Of a stretch of 20,429 bases of DNA, positions 1-7,592 are shown in pieces (within the stretch, counting starts at the first letter, position 1; every line of letters starts with the position of its first letter). Source of the stretch: JANXVV01 sp038230975 (lineage in GTDB: Bacteria; Planctomycetota; Phycisphaerae; Tepidisphaerales; Tepidisphaeraceae); contig JBBRMF010000072.1 in NCBI GenBank assembly GCA_038230975.1, forward strand, positions 1 to 20,429, in the 5' to 3' direction. The translations under genes were made by a program, and so were the position numbers. Under the pieces are notes generated by a model. That model was given only the letters and a program-made list of their open reading frames with translations. It did no database searches and was not told where the DNA came from.

Positions 1-83
1 GGCGGAACCTGAAAACTTCAGATCGACTGGAAAGTGCCGGCCGAATCGTGAAATTCTGCGGCGGGAGATAAATCGACGGACCC

Positions 84-160
84 TACTCCGGGGGAGGGTG
101 AGGGTGGGGGCTGATTTCAGCAGGAGAGAAAACGCCCCCACCCCGCCCTCCCCCGGAGTA
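84..160. repeat. Long G/C-rich inverted repeat (hairpin) with G-quadruplex-type arms
   Basis: The left arm (84-111) and right arm (134-160) are inverted complements. Ten pairs match at the loop side and fifteen at the base side, interrupted only by TCA opposite CG; the loop is 22 nt. The left arm carries four G-runs of 3-5 with loops of 1, 3 and 1 nt on the plus strand, and the right arm has an equivalent set of G-runs on the minus strand. No T-run follows, so this is not a classical intrinsic terminator. It sits 50 nt upstream of the FAH-family gene and could act on that transcript or mark the 3' end of a gene left of the window. The rest of 1-212 shows no gene I can name. Confidence 0.75.
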
Positions 161-212
161 CCGGGAGAGGGAGTAAGAGCGTCTGATTGCGCGTTAGAAT
201 TGAGGAGAAAAT

Positions 213-1040
213 ATGAAACTTTATCGAACGGCCAATGGACCGGTGGTGATGGATGACGGAAAATCTTTTCTGATTCAACACGCACCATGGGATGAACTTT
301 TAGGCCAGGGAAATATTCAGTCCGATTTGCGGGCGCGGATCAAGTCTGGCCAGCTTACATCCGTCCAATTGCCAACCGATCTGCTGGCTCCGGTCGGAAG
401 CCAGGAAGTGTGGGCGGCGGGCGTGACGTATTGGCGCAGCCGGGAGGCGCGAATGGAAGAATCAAAATCAGCCGGAGGAGGGGATTTTTACGATCGCGTT
501 TATTCGGCGGACCGGCCGGAGTTGTTCTTTAAATCAAGTGGTTCGCGCGTCGTGGGCACGGGTGGCAAGGTTCGCATTCGCCGTGATTCCAAATGGAACG
601 TGCCGGAGCCGGAACTTACTTTGCTGATCGCGTCGACGGGCAAGATCACCGGATACACGATCGGCAATGACATGAGCTCGCGTGATATTGAAGGTGAAAA
701 TCCGCTCTATCTGCCGCAGGCGAAAGTGTACGATGGGGCGTGCGCGATTGGGCCTTGTATCCTGCTTGCCGAAGATCCGTTGCCGAAGGAAACGAAGATC
801 GAAATTCAAATCAAGCGCGGTGGCGCAGTGATATTTTCAGGTGAAACGGCGGTCTCGCAGATCAAGCGCGAACTGTCTTCACTGGCCGAGTTTTTGTGTC
901 GCGAAAGTACGCATCCGGTGGGTTGTTTGCTGCTGACCGGGACGGGTGTGGTGCCGCCGGATTCATTTACGCTGAAATCGGGAGACGCAATTGCGATCAC
1001 GATCGAACCGATCGGAACGCTTGAAAATATTGTCGAATAG
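213..1040 (+). CDS. 2-keto-3-deoxy-D-arabinonate dehydratase-like, FAH family
   Basis: A 275-residue fumarylacetoacetate-hydrolase-fold protein. It resembles archaeal KdaD (2-dehydro-3-deoxy-D-arabinonate dehydratase) along its length: a short N-terminal domain (1-65), then EVW.AGVTY, RPELFFK, PEPELTLL, GND.SSRD, GENPLYLPQAKVY and a C-terminal TGTG.VPPD. The metal ligands expected in this family are visible as E132, E134 and D153, with the same 2- and 19-residue spacing as in KdaD. The expected reaction is dehydration of a 2-keto-3-deoxypentonate to 2-oxoglutarate semialdehyde, in the cytoplasm with Mg2+. The start is supported by a GAGGAG ribosome site at 202-207, 5 nt before ATG. The next gene begins 26 nt downstream and encodes the enzyme for the next step, which strongly supports this assignment over a generic FAH hydrolase. 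The exact sugar-acid stereochemistry cannot be read from sequence. Confidence 0.85.
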   Translation: MKLYRTANGPVVMDDGKSFLIQHAPWDELLGQGNIQSDLRARIKSGQLTSVQLPTDLLAPVGSQEVWAAGVTYWRSREARMEESKSAGGGDFYDRVYSADRPELFFKSSGSRVVGTGGKVRIRRDSKWNVPEPELTLLIASTGKITGYTIGNDMSSRDIEGENPLYLPQAKVYDGACAIGPCILLAEDPLPKETKIEIQIKRGGAVIFSGETAVSQIKRELSSLAEFLCRESTHPVGCLLLTGTGVVPPDSFTLKSGDAIAITIEPIGTLENIVE

Positions 1041-1066
1041 ACCGTCTGCATTCCTGGAGATTTGAG

Positions 1067-2653
1067 ATGACATTGACCGGACAAAACTATATCGGTGCCC
1101 GCACGAGTGGACTCGGCTCGCGAACGTTTCGGGGTGTTGACCCCGTTAAGAATCTGGATCTCGACGTTGATTTTCATGAAGCAGTGCCTGAGGAAATCGA
1201 TGCGGCGGTGAGACTGGCGGAATCGGCATTTGTGGAGTTTGGCCGCAAGTCGGCAAAAGAGCGCGCGGCATTTTTGATCGCGATCGCGGCGGAGATCGAG
1301 GCGCTGGGTGACGAACTTCTCAATCAGGCCGCATTGGAAAGTGCATTGCCCATCGCGCGGCTGACCGGTGAGCGAGGAAGGACCACCGGGCAACTGCGAA
1401 TGTTTGCCGCGATGATCGAGGAGGGCTCTTGGGTGGATGCGCGGATCGATCGAGCGATTCCGGATCGCAAGCCGTTACCGAAGTCTGATCTGCGGCGAAT
1501 GCTGCGGCCGCTTGGGCCCGTGGCGGTGTTTGGCGCGAGTAATTTCCCGCTGGCCTTTTCGGCGGCGGGTGGGGATACCGCATCGGCATTGGCGGCAGGA
1601 TGCTCGGTCGTCGTTAAAGCGCATCCGTCTCATCCCGGCACTTCGGAATTGACGATCGCAGCGGTGCAGCGCGCGGCGAAGTCGACTGACATGCCTGACG
1701 GAATTGTCTCGATGCTCCATGGTGTGAGCCCTGATGTAAGCGTGGCATTGGTTCAGCATCCGCTGATCAAGGCAGTTGGGTTTACCGGTTCCCTTCGGGC
1801 AGGGCGGGCATTGTTCGATGTGGCCGCTGCACGCCCGGAGCCCATTCCGGTGTACGCCGAGATGGGCAGCATCAATCCGATTTTTATCCTGCCTCAAGCG
1901 ATGAAAGAAAGAGGGGCGCAGATTGCCGAAGGGTTGAAGAATTCCGTGACGGCCGGTGTGGGTCAGTTTTGTACGAGCCCGGGGGTCGTGCTGGGATTGG
2001 ACAATGAAACGACCCGCGCATTTGTGGAACAATTCGCGGGATTGATGGCTGCCGCACCGAGCGGAACGATGCTGAATGCCGGCATCGGGCGAGCGTATTT
2101 GGAAGGAACAAAACGTCATTCAGAGACCGCGGGGGTGCGGGTGGCCGCGAAATCTTCTGCGGCCACAACGCTCCCCACCCAGGCCGTCCCCATGGTTTTT
2201 GCCACGGACGCGGGGCATTTTCTGGCCGATCATCGATTGCGAGAAGAGGTTTTCGGTCCAGAGACGGTTTTCGTCACAGGCCGTTCCAAAGAGCAATTAG
2301 AGGAAGTCGCTCGATCGCTGGATGGACAGTTGACGGTGACGGTTCACGCCGCGCCAGGTGAATTACTGGAATATCAGAATCTGCTTGCGATTTTGGAGCG
2401 GAAAGCCGGTCGGTTGATATTCAATAGCTATCCGACCGGGGTGGAAGTGTGCCCGTCCATGAATCACGGAGGCCCGTATCCGGCAACGACGGATTCCCGC
2501 AGCACTTCTGTTGGCGGGGCGGCCATTTTGCGCTTTGCACGCCCCGTCTGTTATCAGGATTTTCCGGCTGATGTATTGCCCGAAGAACTGCAGGATGGAA
2601 ACCCCCGACATATCTGGAGACTGGTCGATAATGCCTGGGTCAAAGACAAATGA
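1067..2653 (+). CDS. 2-oxoglutarate semialdehyde (2,5-dioxovalerate) dehydrogenase, NADP-type ALDH
   Basis: A 528-residue aldehyde dehydrogenase, a usual length for the KGSADH branch. The catalytic cysteine is C302 in GVGQFCTSPG and the general base is E265 in PVYAEMGSINP; the SINP form after the glutamate is typical of this branch. The Rossmann part includes GPVAVFGASNFPLAFS (150-165), VVKAHPSHPGTS (182-193) and GFTGSLRAG (238-246). It would oxidise 2-oxoglutarate semialdehyde to 2-oxoglutarate, feeding the TCA cycle. The upstream KdaD-like gene produces exactly this semialdehyde, so the two form a compact operon. A GGAGA site (1056-1060) precedes the ATG. Pentose, hexarate and hydroxyproline routes all converge on this enzyme; the neighbour favours a pentonate route (Weimberg-type). 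No lesion is visible. Confidence 0.92.
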   Translation: MTLTGQNYIGARTSGLGSRTFRGVDPVKNLDLDVDFHEAVPEEIDAAVRLAESAFVEFGRKSAKERAAFLIAIAAEIEALGDELLNQAALESALPIARLTGERGRTTGQLRMFAAMIEEGSWVDARIDRAIPDRKPLPKSDLRRMLRPLGPVAVFGASNFPLAFSAAGGDTASALAAGCSVVVKAHPSHPGTSELTIAAVQRAAKSTDMPDGIVSMLHGVSPDVSVALVQHPLIKAVGFTGSLRAGRALFDVAAARPEPIPVYAEMGSINPIFILPQAMKERGAQIAEGLKNSVTAGVGQFCTSPGVVLGLDNETTRAFVEQFAGLMAAAPSGTMLNAGIGRAYLEGTKRHSETAGVRVAAKSSAATTLPTQAVPMVFATDAGHFLADHRLREEVFGPETVFVTGRSKEQLEEVARSLDGQLTVTVHAAPGELLEYQNLLAILERKAGRLIFNSYPTGVEVCPSMNHGGPYPATTDSRSTSVGGAAILRFARPVCYQDFPADVLPEELQDGNPRHIWRLVDNAWVKDK

Positions 2654-2673
2654 TCGCGGTGTGAAACCCCGGT

Positions 2674-2703
2674 GCGACCCACATTTCGGTCGTGGTGGGT
2701 CGC
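2674..2703. terminator. Convergent hairpin, candidate bidirectional transcription end
   Basis: A perfect 9-bp stem (GCGACCCAC at 2674-2682 against GTGGGTCGC at 2695-2703) with a 12-nt loop lies just after the ALDH stop. It also lies just after the stop of the opposing small gene at 2730. Its position between converging genes suggests a shared transcription end. There is no clean T-run on either side, so it may work as a transcript-stabilising hairpin or with Rho. Confidence 0.5.
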
Positions 2704-2729
2704 TCGGTGTCTCAAAGTCGCATCGATCT

Positions 2730-3035
2730 TTATTGAAGTGGCCGATGAAGCATCGGATGCGAGACAACCACGCCTTTGGCGGTTGGGGGTCGCATCTGGG
2801 TATCATTCTGATGACGTTGAACATGCTTTAACGTTTTTGCCAGGAGTCGAGTGCCGGGATCTTCGGTTCGCATCATTGCCATCAGGTCGAATAATTGTTC
2901 GACTTTTTCAACTCTCGCTTTTATCGACGCGGTCGATTTTCCAAAGCAGTGTTCTGAAATCGAGCCGTCCCCGGACCGTTGCTCGAGATACAGATCAATA
3001 GCACATCTGTCGTCGTTGTTCAGTTTCACTTTCAT
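2730..3035 (-). CDS. Small unrecognised protein downstream of an ECF sigma factor
   Basis: A 101-residue protein starting MKVKLNNDDRCAIDLYL. I do not recognise a named domain. The visible layout is an acidic/polar N-terminus, a helical middle (RVEKVEQLFDLMAMM), then EDPGTRLLAKTLKHVQRHQ and a low-complexity C-terminus. There is no transmembrane segment and no signal peptide. It lies on the same strand 108 nt after the sigma factor stop, so it is probably co-transcribed with it. An upstream in-frame start exists at 3095, but the ATG at 3035 better fits where protein-like composition begins, with a weak GGGGA before it. By position it could modulate the sigma factor; that is inference. It carries two cysteines (C11 and C30), too few for a classical ZAS zinc anti-sigma motif. 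Confidence 0.6.
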   Translation of the reverse strand: MKVKLNNDDRCAIDLYLEQRSGDGSISEHCFGKSTASIKARVEKVEQLFDLMAMMRTEDPGTRLLAKTLKHVQRHQNDTQMRPPTAKGVVVSHPMLHRPLQ

Positions 3036-3143
3036 AGAAGTCCCCGAAAAACCGCTGATCTGTCTCGCAAAAGCCAAGCCGCTAGAGGTGACCACACCTT
3101 CATGTACCGCGAACGGTCAGAAGTGTTTTCGCAAGTTACTACG

Positions 3144-3902
3144 TCAGTGGGTGTGGGGGTGGTTCGGCAATTTATTTTCGGTTGAGATTCGCCACCGATC
3201 GGCAAAGAACGCCACGGCCGCGTGCAGGCGCGATTTCACCGTGCCGAGTGGAATATTAAGAATATCGCTAATTTGCTTATATGGAAACTGGTGAAAGTAT
3301 GAAAGAAGGATGATTTCGCGAAGGTGATCGGGCATATTCATGACCGTATTCTGCACCAGTTGCTGTAGCTCTTCATGCTCCAGGGGTTCTGAGGGCAATT
3401 GGGTGGCCGATTGCATCAGGTCAAGAAACTGCCCGCTATCATCATCGCCTGGACTGATCGACGCCTGCAGAGGATTGGTAGGACGACGCGCCTGCGATCG
3501 CATTAAGTCGCGCGCTTTGTTGGCTGCGATCGTAAACAACCAGGGGCGGAATCGACGCGACGGGTCAAACTGCTCGGCGGATTGATGGACCTGTAAAAAG
3601 GTTTCCTGAAAAATATCTTCCGCTGCCGCCCGGTCACCCAGGAAGCGGACGAGGAAGTGGAACAGTTCCCGCTGATATCGATCAACCAACTGGCCGAATG
3701 TTGCTTTTTCACCCAAGCGGTATGCTTCGAGCAATTGTTCGTCTGTGCGACTCTCGCGTCCGACGATACATGACCGTGCTTTGGTTGAACCGGAACTTCC
3801 GTGTCCATTGCCGCGTATCAAGGGCGTAGCTGTATCTGGATTGGTTTCTTTCCCTTGAGAAACATCGGCTTGTCGTTCGCGATTGGAGGGTAGGGCATTC
3901 AT
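3144..3902 (-). CDS. ECF-type RNA polymerase sigma factor (sigma-70 family)
   Basis: A 252-residue sigma factor. Region 2 spans about residues 54-137: DEQLLEAYRLGEKATFGQLV, then FLGDRAAAEDIFQETFLQVH, then FRPWLFTIAANKARDLMR. Region 4 spans about 180-232: LREIILLSYFHQFPYKQISD followed by LNIPLGTVKSRLH, the promoter -35-reading helix-turn-helix. There is no region 1.1 or 3, so it is an ECF sigma. The first ~50 residues are an unusual low-complexity extension. The start is firm: a perfect AGGAGGT Shine-Dalgarno sequence lies 3 nt from the ATG on the minus strand (3906-3912). It is divergent from rlmN across a 115-nt gap, and the small gene downstream is a candidate regulatory partner. The closest style is the planctomycete/RpoE-like ECF group; its target regulon is unknown. 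Confidence 0.93.
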   Translation of the reverse strand: MNALPSNRERQADVSQGKETNPDTATPLIRGNGHGSSGSTKARSCIVGRESRTDEQLLEAYRLGEKATFGQLVDRYQRELFHFLVRFLGDRAAAEDIFQETFLQVHQSAEQFDPSRRFRPWLFTIAANKARDLMRSQARRPTNPLQASISPGDDDSGQFLDLMQSATQLPSEPLEHEELQQLVQNTVMNMPDHLREIILLSYFHQFPYKQISDILNIPLGTVKSRLHAAVAFFADRWRISTENKLPNHPHTH

Positions 3903-4017
3903 TGCACCTCCTTGTTAAAAACGTTATGGTGCGCGCGGCTGTCCAAAAAAGCGAGAGACAGAACCCGAATTTTTGAACCGCGATCGATCATTGTGCAATC
4001 GTTAACTTAGTAAGTAT

Positions 4018-5124
4018 ATGCCTGCCGAGACCCCAGATTCATCCTGTCTTTTATTTTTTGGAACCGAGCCGGGTAAATTAGACTCGGAAATCGGGTCATG
4101 GGGATGGCCAAAATTCCGTGGAAAGCAGCTTCGCCAGTGGGTATTTGATCGTCTGATCACAGATCCGGCGGCGATGACGGATTTTTCAAAAATAAACCGC
4201 GAAAAAATACTGCAAAAACTGCAATTCCTCGATGCAACCGTGCTGCGTCGACAAGACAGTTCTGATGGAACACGGAAGCTGCTGCTGGGTTGGCCGGGTG
4301 GAGCGACTGCCGAGACCGTCATGATCCCGGATGGCGATCGTCGAACGGCTTGCGTTAGCTCGCAAGTGGGGTGTCCGGTTGGGTGTAAGTTTTGTGCAAG
4401 CGGTCTGAACGGCATGAAGGGAAACCTGAGCGGCGCGCAGATCGTCGAGCAGATTTTTTGGCTCAATAAGATTTTCGCGGACGAGGGCCATCCGGAGCAC
4501 CGCATCACCAACGTGGTGTTTATGGGAATGGGCGAGCCGATGTCCAATTACGCCAACGTGATGGCGGCGGTGCGGATTCTCCATCACCCGGAATGCCTCA
4601 ATCTTGGCGCCAGGCGGATTACGATCTCCACCGTGGGAGTGCCGGCCAAAATGCGGGACTTGGCCGAGGAAGCGTTGCCGATCAATCTCGCGATTTCTCT
4701 GCATGCCCCGAATGAGCCCCTCCGCAAACAACTGATCCCCTGGGCGGAGCATTTTTCGTTGGATGAGATCTTGAGTGCCGCGCGATACTATTTCGACCGC
4801 ACCGGTCGCGAGATCACGCTGGAGTACATTCTGCTGGCGGGGGTCAATGACCGACCTGAACATGCCCGTGAACTTGTCAAAGTCTGTCGTTCGATGCGCG
4901 CCAATGTCAATCTGATCCGCTACAACGAAGTCGAAGGCCTACCGTTTGGCCGTCCGAAGTCAGAGGATGTGGTGAATTTCCAAGAGATTCTTCGAGCTGC
5001 GGGAGTCAATGCACACGTTCGCAAATCACGCGGGCGGGATATTGATGCCGCGTGCGGTCAGCTTCGCCGAAAGGAAGTGGAATCCAAGACGGTTTCCCTT
5101 GGCATTCCTCAAAAGAACAGCTAA
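4018..5124 (+). CDS. rlmN: 23S rRNA (adenine-2503-C2)/tRNA A37 methyltransferase RlmN
   Basis: A 368-residue radical-SAM methyltransferase of normal family length. The [4Fe-4S] cluster motif CX3CX2C is at C119, C123 and C126 (CPVGCKFC). C112 in ACVSSQVGC and C346 in GRDIDAACGQL correspond to the two conserved cysteines of the family, the latter being the one methylated during catalysis. Other family marks are VVFMGMGEPMSNYANV, RRITISTVGVP, NLAISLHAPNEPLR and ITLEYILLAGVND. It methylates C2 of A2503 in 23S rRNA and A37 in some tRNAs, using one SAM as methyl donor and another as radical source. The ATG at 4018 has no strong ribosome site. The gene stands alone, divergent from the sigma factor and 97 nt ahead of the prepilin-like gene. 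The assignment is secure. Confidence 0.97.
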   Translation: MPAETPDSSCLLFFGTEPGKLDSEIGSWGWPKFRGKQLRQWVFDRLITDPAAMTDFSKINREKILQKLQFLDATVLRRQDSSDGTRKLLLGWPGGATAETVMIPDGDRRTACVSSQVGCPVGCKFCASGLNGMKGNLSGAQIVEQIFWLNKIFADEGHPEHRITNVVFMGMGEPMSNYANVMAAVRILHHPECLNLGARRITISTVGVPAKMRDLAEEALPINLAISLHAPNEPLRKQLIPWAEHFSLDEILSAARYYFDRTGREITLEYILLAGVNDRPEHARELVKVCRSMRANVNLIRYNEVEGLPFGRPKSEDVVNFQEILRAAGVNAHVRKSRGRDIDAACGQLRRKEVESKTVSLGIPQKNS

Positions 5125-5221
5125 GCGAATCTGGAAAGTTAGGTCAGGCTGTCGGCCGGACCTACACGAATCGCGTAACCTTTCAGAGTCAGCAGGTTAT
5201 TGGTTCACGGAATCACTGCAA

Positions 5222-6160
5222 ATGCCACGATTCACCATGCAACGTCATTTACGACCCGGATTTTCCATTGTGGAATTCATGGTATTGATTGGGGTCATAG
5301 GGCTGTTGGGAAGCATCTTCATTCCCTATCTGGCCAAGTCGCGTGAGATGGATCGCAGAACTCGCTGCGCCCGCAATCTGGCGAACTTTGCGATCATTTT
5401 ACACGAGTACGCCAAGCAAAATAATTTCCTGCTTCCAAGTGTTTCGTACGATGCTGCCAACAAGCCAAATGGGTATGTTGCCTTCACGGGCGCGGATGAT
5501 CCGAATCCCTTTGCGGCTGGAACCAAAGTTGCATCGAATGATGTCACTGCGAGCTTGTTCCTGCTGATGAGAGAAGGGTACATTTCTGATGGCCGGGAGA
5601 TTGGGCTTTCGCTCTATATTTGTCCGAGCAGCGATGATGTCACCGATCGATTGACGAACGCGGCCGGGCGGCGAGTGACCGCAGATCAGCGGAGTAATTT
5701 TCGTTCACCCAGCCAGTTGAGTTACGGCTATTGCTCACCGTTCAGCAGCGCCGCGAAATTCCGCATGAATACCGATTGGCTCGCCCCGTCCTTCGCCGTG
5801 ATGGCCGACAAAAGCCCGGGAGTGGATGGGGTTGATAACAATGTACTTGGTCCCTCGTTCAAAGATCTGCCGTCGGGTATGAAAGACGTTTTGGCGATGA
5901 GTAAAGCCAATTCCAATAATCATGCCAAGGCAGGACAGAATGTTTTATTCGGCGATGGTCATGTCAATTTCGAGCGAACGCCATACTGCGGTTATCATGA
6001 TGGCAATACTGCTCCGGATAACATCTACACTGCGGCCGCACCCACCCCCACTACACTTCCGGCGACATCGATTCCGCCCAAGGGCTATTTTGGAAGAAAG
6101 TATGCTCCCTCAAATTGGGAAGACAGTTACATCGTTCCGAGTGAGCATGATCGCGATTGA
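5222..6160 (+). CDS. Prepilin-type N-methylation domain protein with C-terminal GDG motif
   Basis: The chosen start (ATG 5222) gives 312 residues. A short basic leader (MPRFTMQRHLRPG) meets the type IV prepilin cleavage site G|FSIVEF with glutamate at mature position 5, followed by a 20-residue hydrophobic helix (MVLIGVIGLLGSIFIPYLA). The start upstream at 5009 lies inside rlmN in another frame and would bury the leader, so I rejected it. The mature domain carries LANFAIILHEYAKQNN and, near the end, HAKAGQNVLFGDGHVNF, the H...DG signature of the very abundant planctomycete DUF1559-type pseudopilin-like proteins. Such proteins are exported by the type II/IV machinery and processed by prepilin peptidase; their individual roles are mostly unknown. 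It has no pilin operon around it. Its 3' end is followed by a small palindrome and the decayed transposase. Confidence 0.85.
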   Translation: MPRFTMQRHLRPGFSIVEFMVLIGVIGLLGSIFIPYLAKSREMDRRTRCARNLANFAIILHEYAKQNNFLLPSVSYDAANKPNGYVAFTGADDPNPFAAGTKVASNDVTASLFLLMREGYISDGREIGLSLYICPSSDDVTDRLTNAAGRRVTADQRSNFRSPSQLSYGYCSPFSSAAKFRMNTDWLAPSFAVMADKSPGVDGVDNNVLGPSFKDLPSGMKDVLAMSKANSNNHAKAGQNVLFGDGHVNFERTPYCGYHDGNTAPDNIYTAAAPTPTTLPATSIPPKGYFGRKYAPSNWEDSYIVPSEHDRD

Positions 6161-6172
6161 ATTTCCCAGTCG

Positions 6173-6198
6173 CCTCCCCCTGGTACCTCGGCGGGAGG
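6173..6198. repeat. Small C/G-rich palindrome after the prepilin-like gene
   Basis: CCTCCC (6173-6178) faces GGGAGG (6193-6198) across a loop containing TGGTACC. In composition and arm motif it resembles the base of the larger hairpin at 84-160. No T-run follows. It could aid 3'-end formation of the gene ending at 6160 or be a reduced member of a dispersed palindrome family. Confidence 0.4.
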
Positions 6199-6298
6199 GC
6201 TAGATCATCGCGACTGAAGTTCCGGTGCGAATCGTGCCGAGATTCTTCGTGTCAAGAATGACAAGGAGAAAACCATCGTCAAGGATGACCCCCAAACG

Positions 6299-6745
6299 CG
6301 GCAAATTTTTCTCGGTGAAAATCAACGTCGAATTCTGGAAACAAGGGTCCGTCAGACCCATTGCCCCCAGGCGGTTGCCCTACGGGCCAGGATCTTGCTG
6401 GCGGCGGACGTGGGCATGAGCCAAATCGGTTGGAACCTGGGATGCTCGCGCGATTTGGCCCGCCGCTGGCGGGACCGTTTTGCCAAGAGCCAAGCGCGAC
6501 AATTCCGAGGAATTCGCAAGGCGTTCGACGACGGTTTGTGCAACATACACCGCGGCTCCTGAACTGCATCGCCAGGGGGCGCACAAGATCAGCGTCGATG
6601 AGAAGACCGGCGTGCAGGCCGTGGAGCGTGCGGCGGCAACGTTGCCGATGAAACTGGATTTGATCGAGCGATAGGAACCCGACTACATCCGGCACGGCAC
6701 GCATGTGCTGACGGTCAACTTCATTGATCTTTGGCCCGATGCAAC
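6299..6745 (+). pseudogene. Broken IS630-family transposase
   Basis: Two pieces of an IS630/Tc1-type transposase lie in different frames. The N-terminal piece (6299-6562) encodes an HTH region with ALRARILLAADVGMSQI, LGCSRDLARRWRDRF and then a stop. The second piece, in another frame, encodes GAHKISVDEKTGVQAVER and ATLPMKLDLIER, then a TAG at 6672, and continues in the same frame as EPDYIRHGTHVLTVNF. The SVDEKTGVQA block contains the catalytic aspartate of the DDE domain. The GLxDxxRPGRP region normally between the pieces is shortened, and the sequence after the YIRHGT block is gone. With a frameshift, an internal stop and a missing C-terminus it cannot be active. I did not find terminal inverted repeats or a TA duplication. 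Confidence 0.85.
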
Positions 6746-6830
6746 ATTCGGCGACATATGCAGCTGACTGAACTTTTTGGTTGCAACCTGTACATGATTT
6801 TACAGACACTAACATCTTGCAAGAGCAATA

Positions 6831-7409
6831 GGCCAGGTGGATGGAGCGAATCTTTATCAGTTTGTGCGAGATGATCCCAAAGATCTTGTTGATCCAAAGG
6901 GTCTTGGCAGCGAAACAACTCAACCAACCAGTTACCCGGCCGGACACGCGACTTTCGACTTGAAGGTCGGAACGGGAGGTACAAAGGAATTCGAGCCTTG
7001 GATTGGTGCCAAATGGACTACTTACCGTTTTGTAAACCACGACAGTGGCGATTCAGGTTTGGTACGAATTGGGTTGCCGAACGTCAAATCCAAAACCGAC
7101 AATTGCAAAGTGACGTTTAAAATTTCCATTACTCTGCAAATCGAGTTGCGTGACGTTCCGACAACTCAACCGGTGATCAAAGTTAGTGGTGCCAGTGGGG
7201 AACGAGTGCTCACTCCAGTGGGAGCGGGGGTTGCGAAAGGCTTTAAACGCTTGGCGCGACGCTCGAATGCCGGGCGGCAAAGGGCCGGACAATACCCACG
7301 GCGGAACCGGCCAACCGGTTTCAAAAAAAGGTACCCCTCCGCAAGGAGAGCCAAGTCCGTTTGTAACCTGAAGATAGAATGGAGGTCCACCGTGCAATTC
7401 TCGAAGTGA
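6831..7409 (+). pseudogene. Displaced C-terminal tip of an RHS-repeat protein
   Basis: The frame opens abruptly with GQVDGANLYQFVRDDPKDLV followed by DPKGL, which is the end of the conserved RHS core, where the variable C-terminal tip normally begins. None of the preceding RHS repeats is present; the sequence just upstream is transposase debris. About 165 residues follow, with no toxin family I recognise (FDLKVGTGGTKEFEPWIGAKW, then VNHDSGDSGLVRIGLPNVKS). From about 7230 another frame gives a more protein-like ending (ALNAWRDARMPGGKGPDN, HGGTGQPVSKKGTPPQGEPS, stop at 7369-7371), so a frameshift there is likely. It is best read as an orphan or broken RHS cassette. The GTG at 6837 is the first possible start but has no convincing ribosome site. 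Confidence 0.65.
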
Positions 7410-7592
7410 ATTTTGTTAATCGGTATTTTTTGTATCCGGATTTTATATGCAGAACCCGAAAAAGTGATCACGGATTTTGCATTCTCCCCAGAGTCAATTA
7501 TTTCAACGCCGCTTACAGAAGACTTCTGGACAGATTGGCTTCCGAATAATATGTTACGTATTGCATGTCGCATATTAGTAGGAGGCTTAGGC
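7410..7592. other. A/T-richer gap before the winged-helix gene
   Basis: This 183-nt stretch is clearly richer in A/T than its surroundings. It stays open in the frame of the downstream regulator from a TTG at 7413, but the encoded residues have no domain and the strong ribosome site lies at its far end. It probably holds the regulator's promoter. A perfect GTGATCAC palindrome lies at about 7464-7471. I see no gene in it. Confidence 0.45.

Noticed and set aside
3..71. An open frame running in from the left edge to a TAA at 69-71, possibly the tail of an upstream gene.
   Set aside because: Only 22 codons are visible, another frame is also open across the same stretch, and the residues match nothing I recognise.
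5009..5221. A longer N-terminus for the prepilin-like protein.
   Set aside because: It overlaps the end of rlmN in another frame and would place the prepilin cleavage site ~85 residues inside, incompatible with the leader of such proteins.
7413..7592. A 60-residue N-terminal extension of the winged-helix regulator.
   Set aside because: The only strong ribosome site is at 7581-7585, directly before the TTG at 7593, and the extension is A/T-rich with no domain character.
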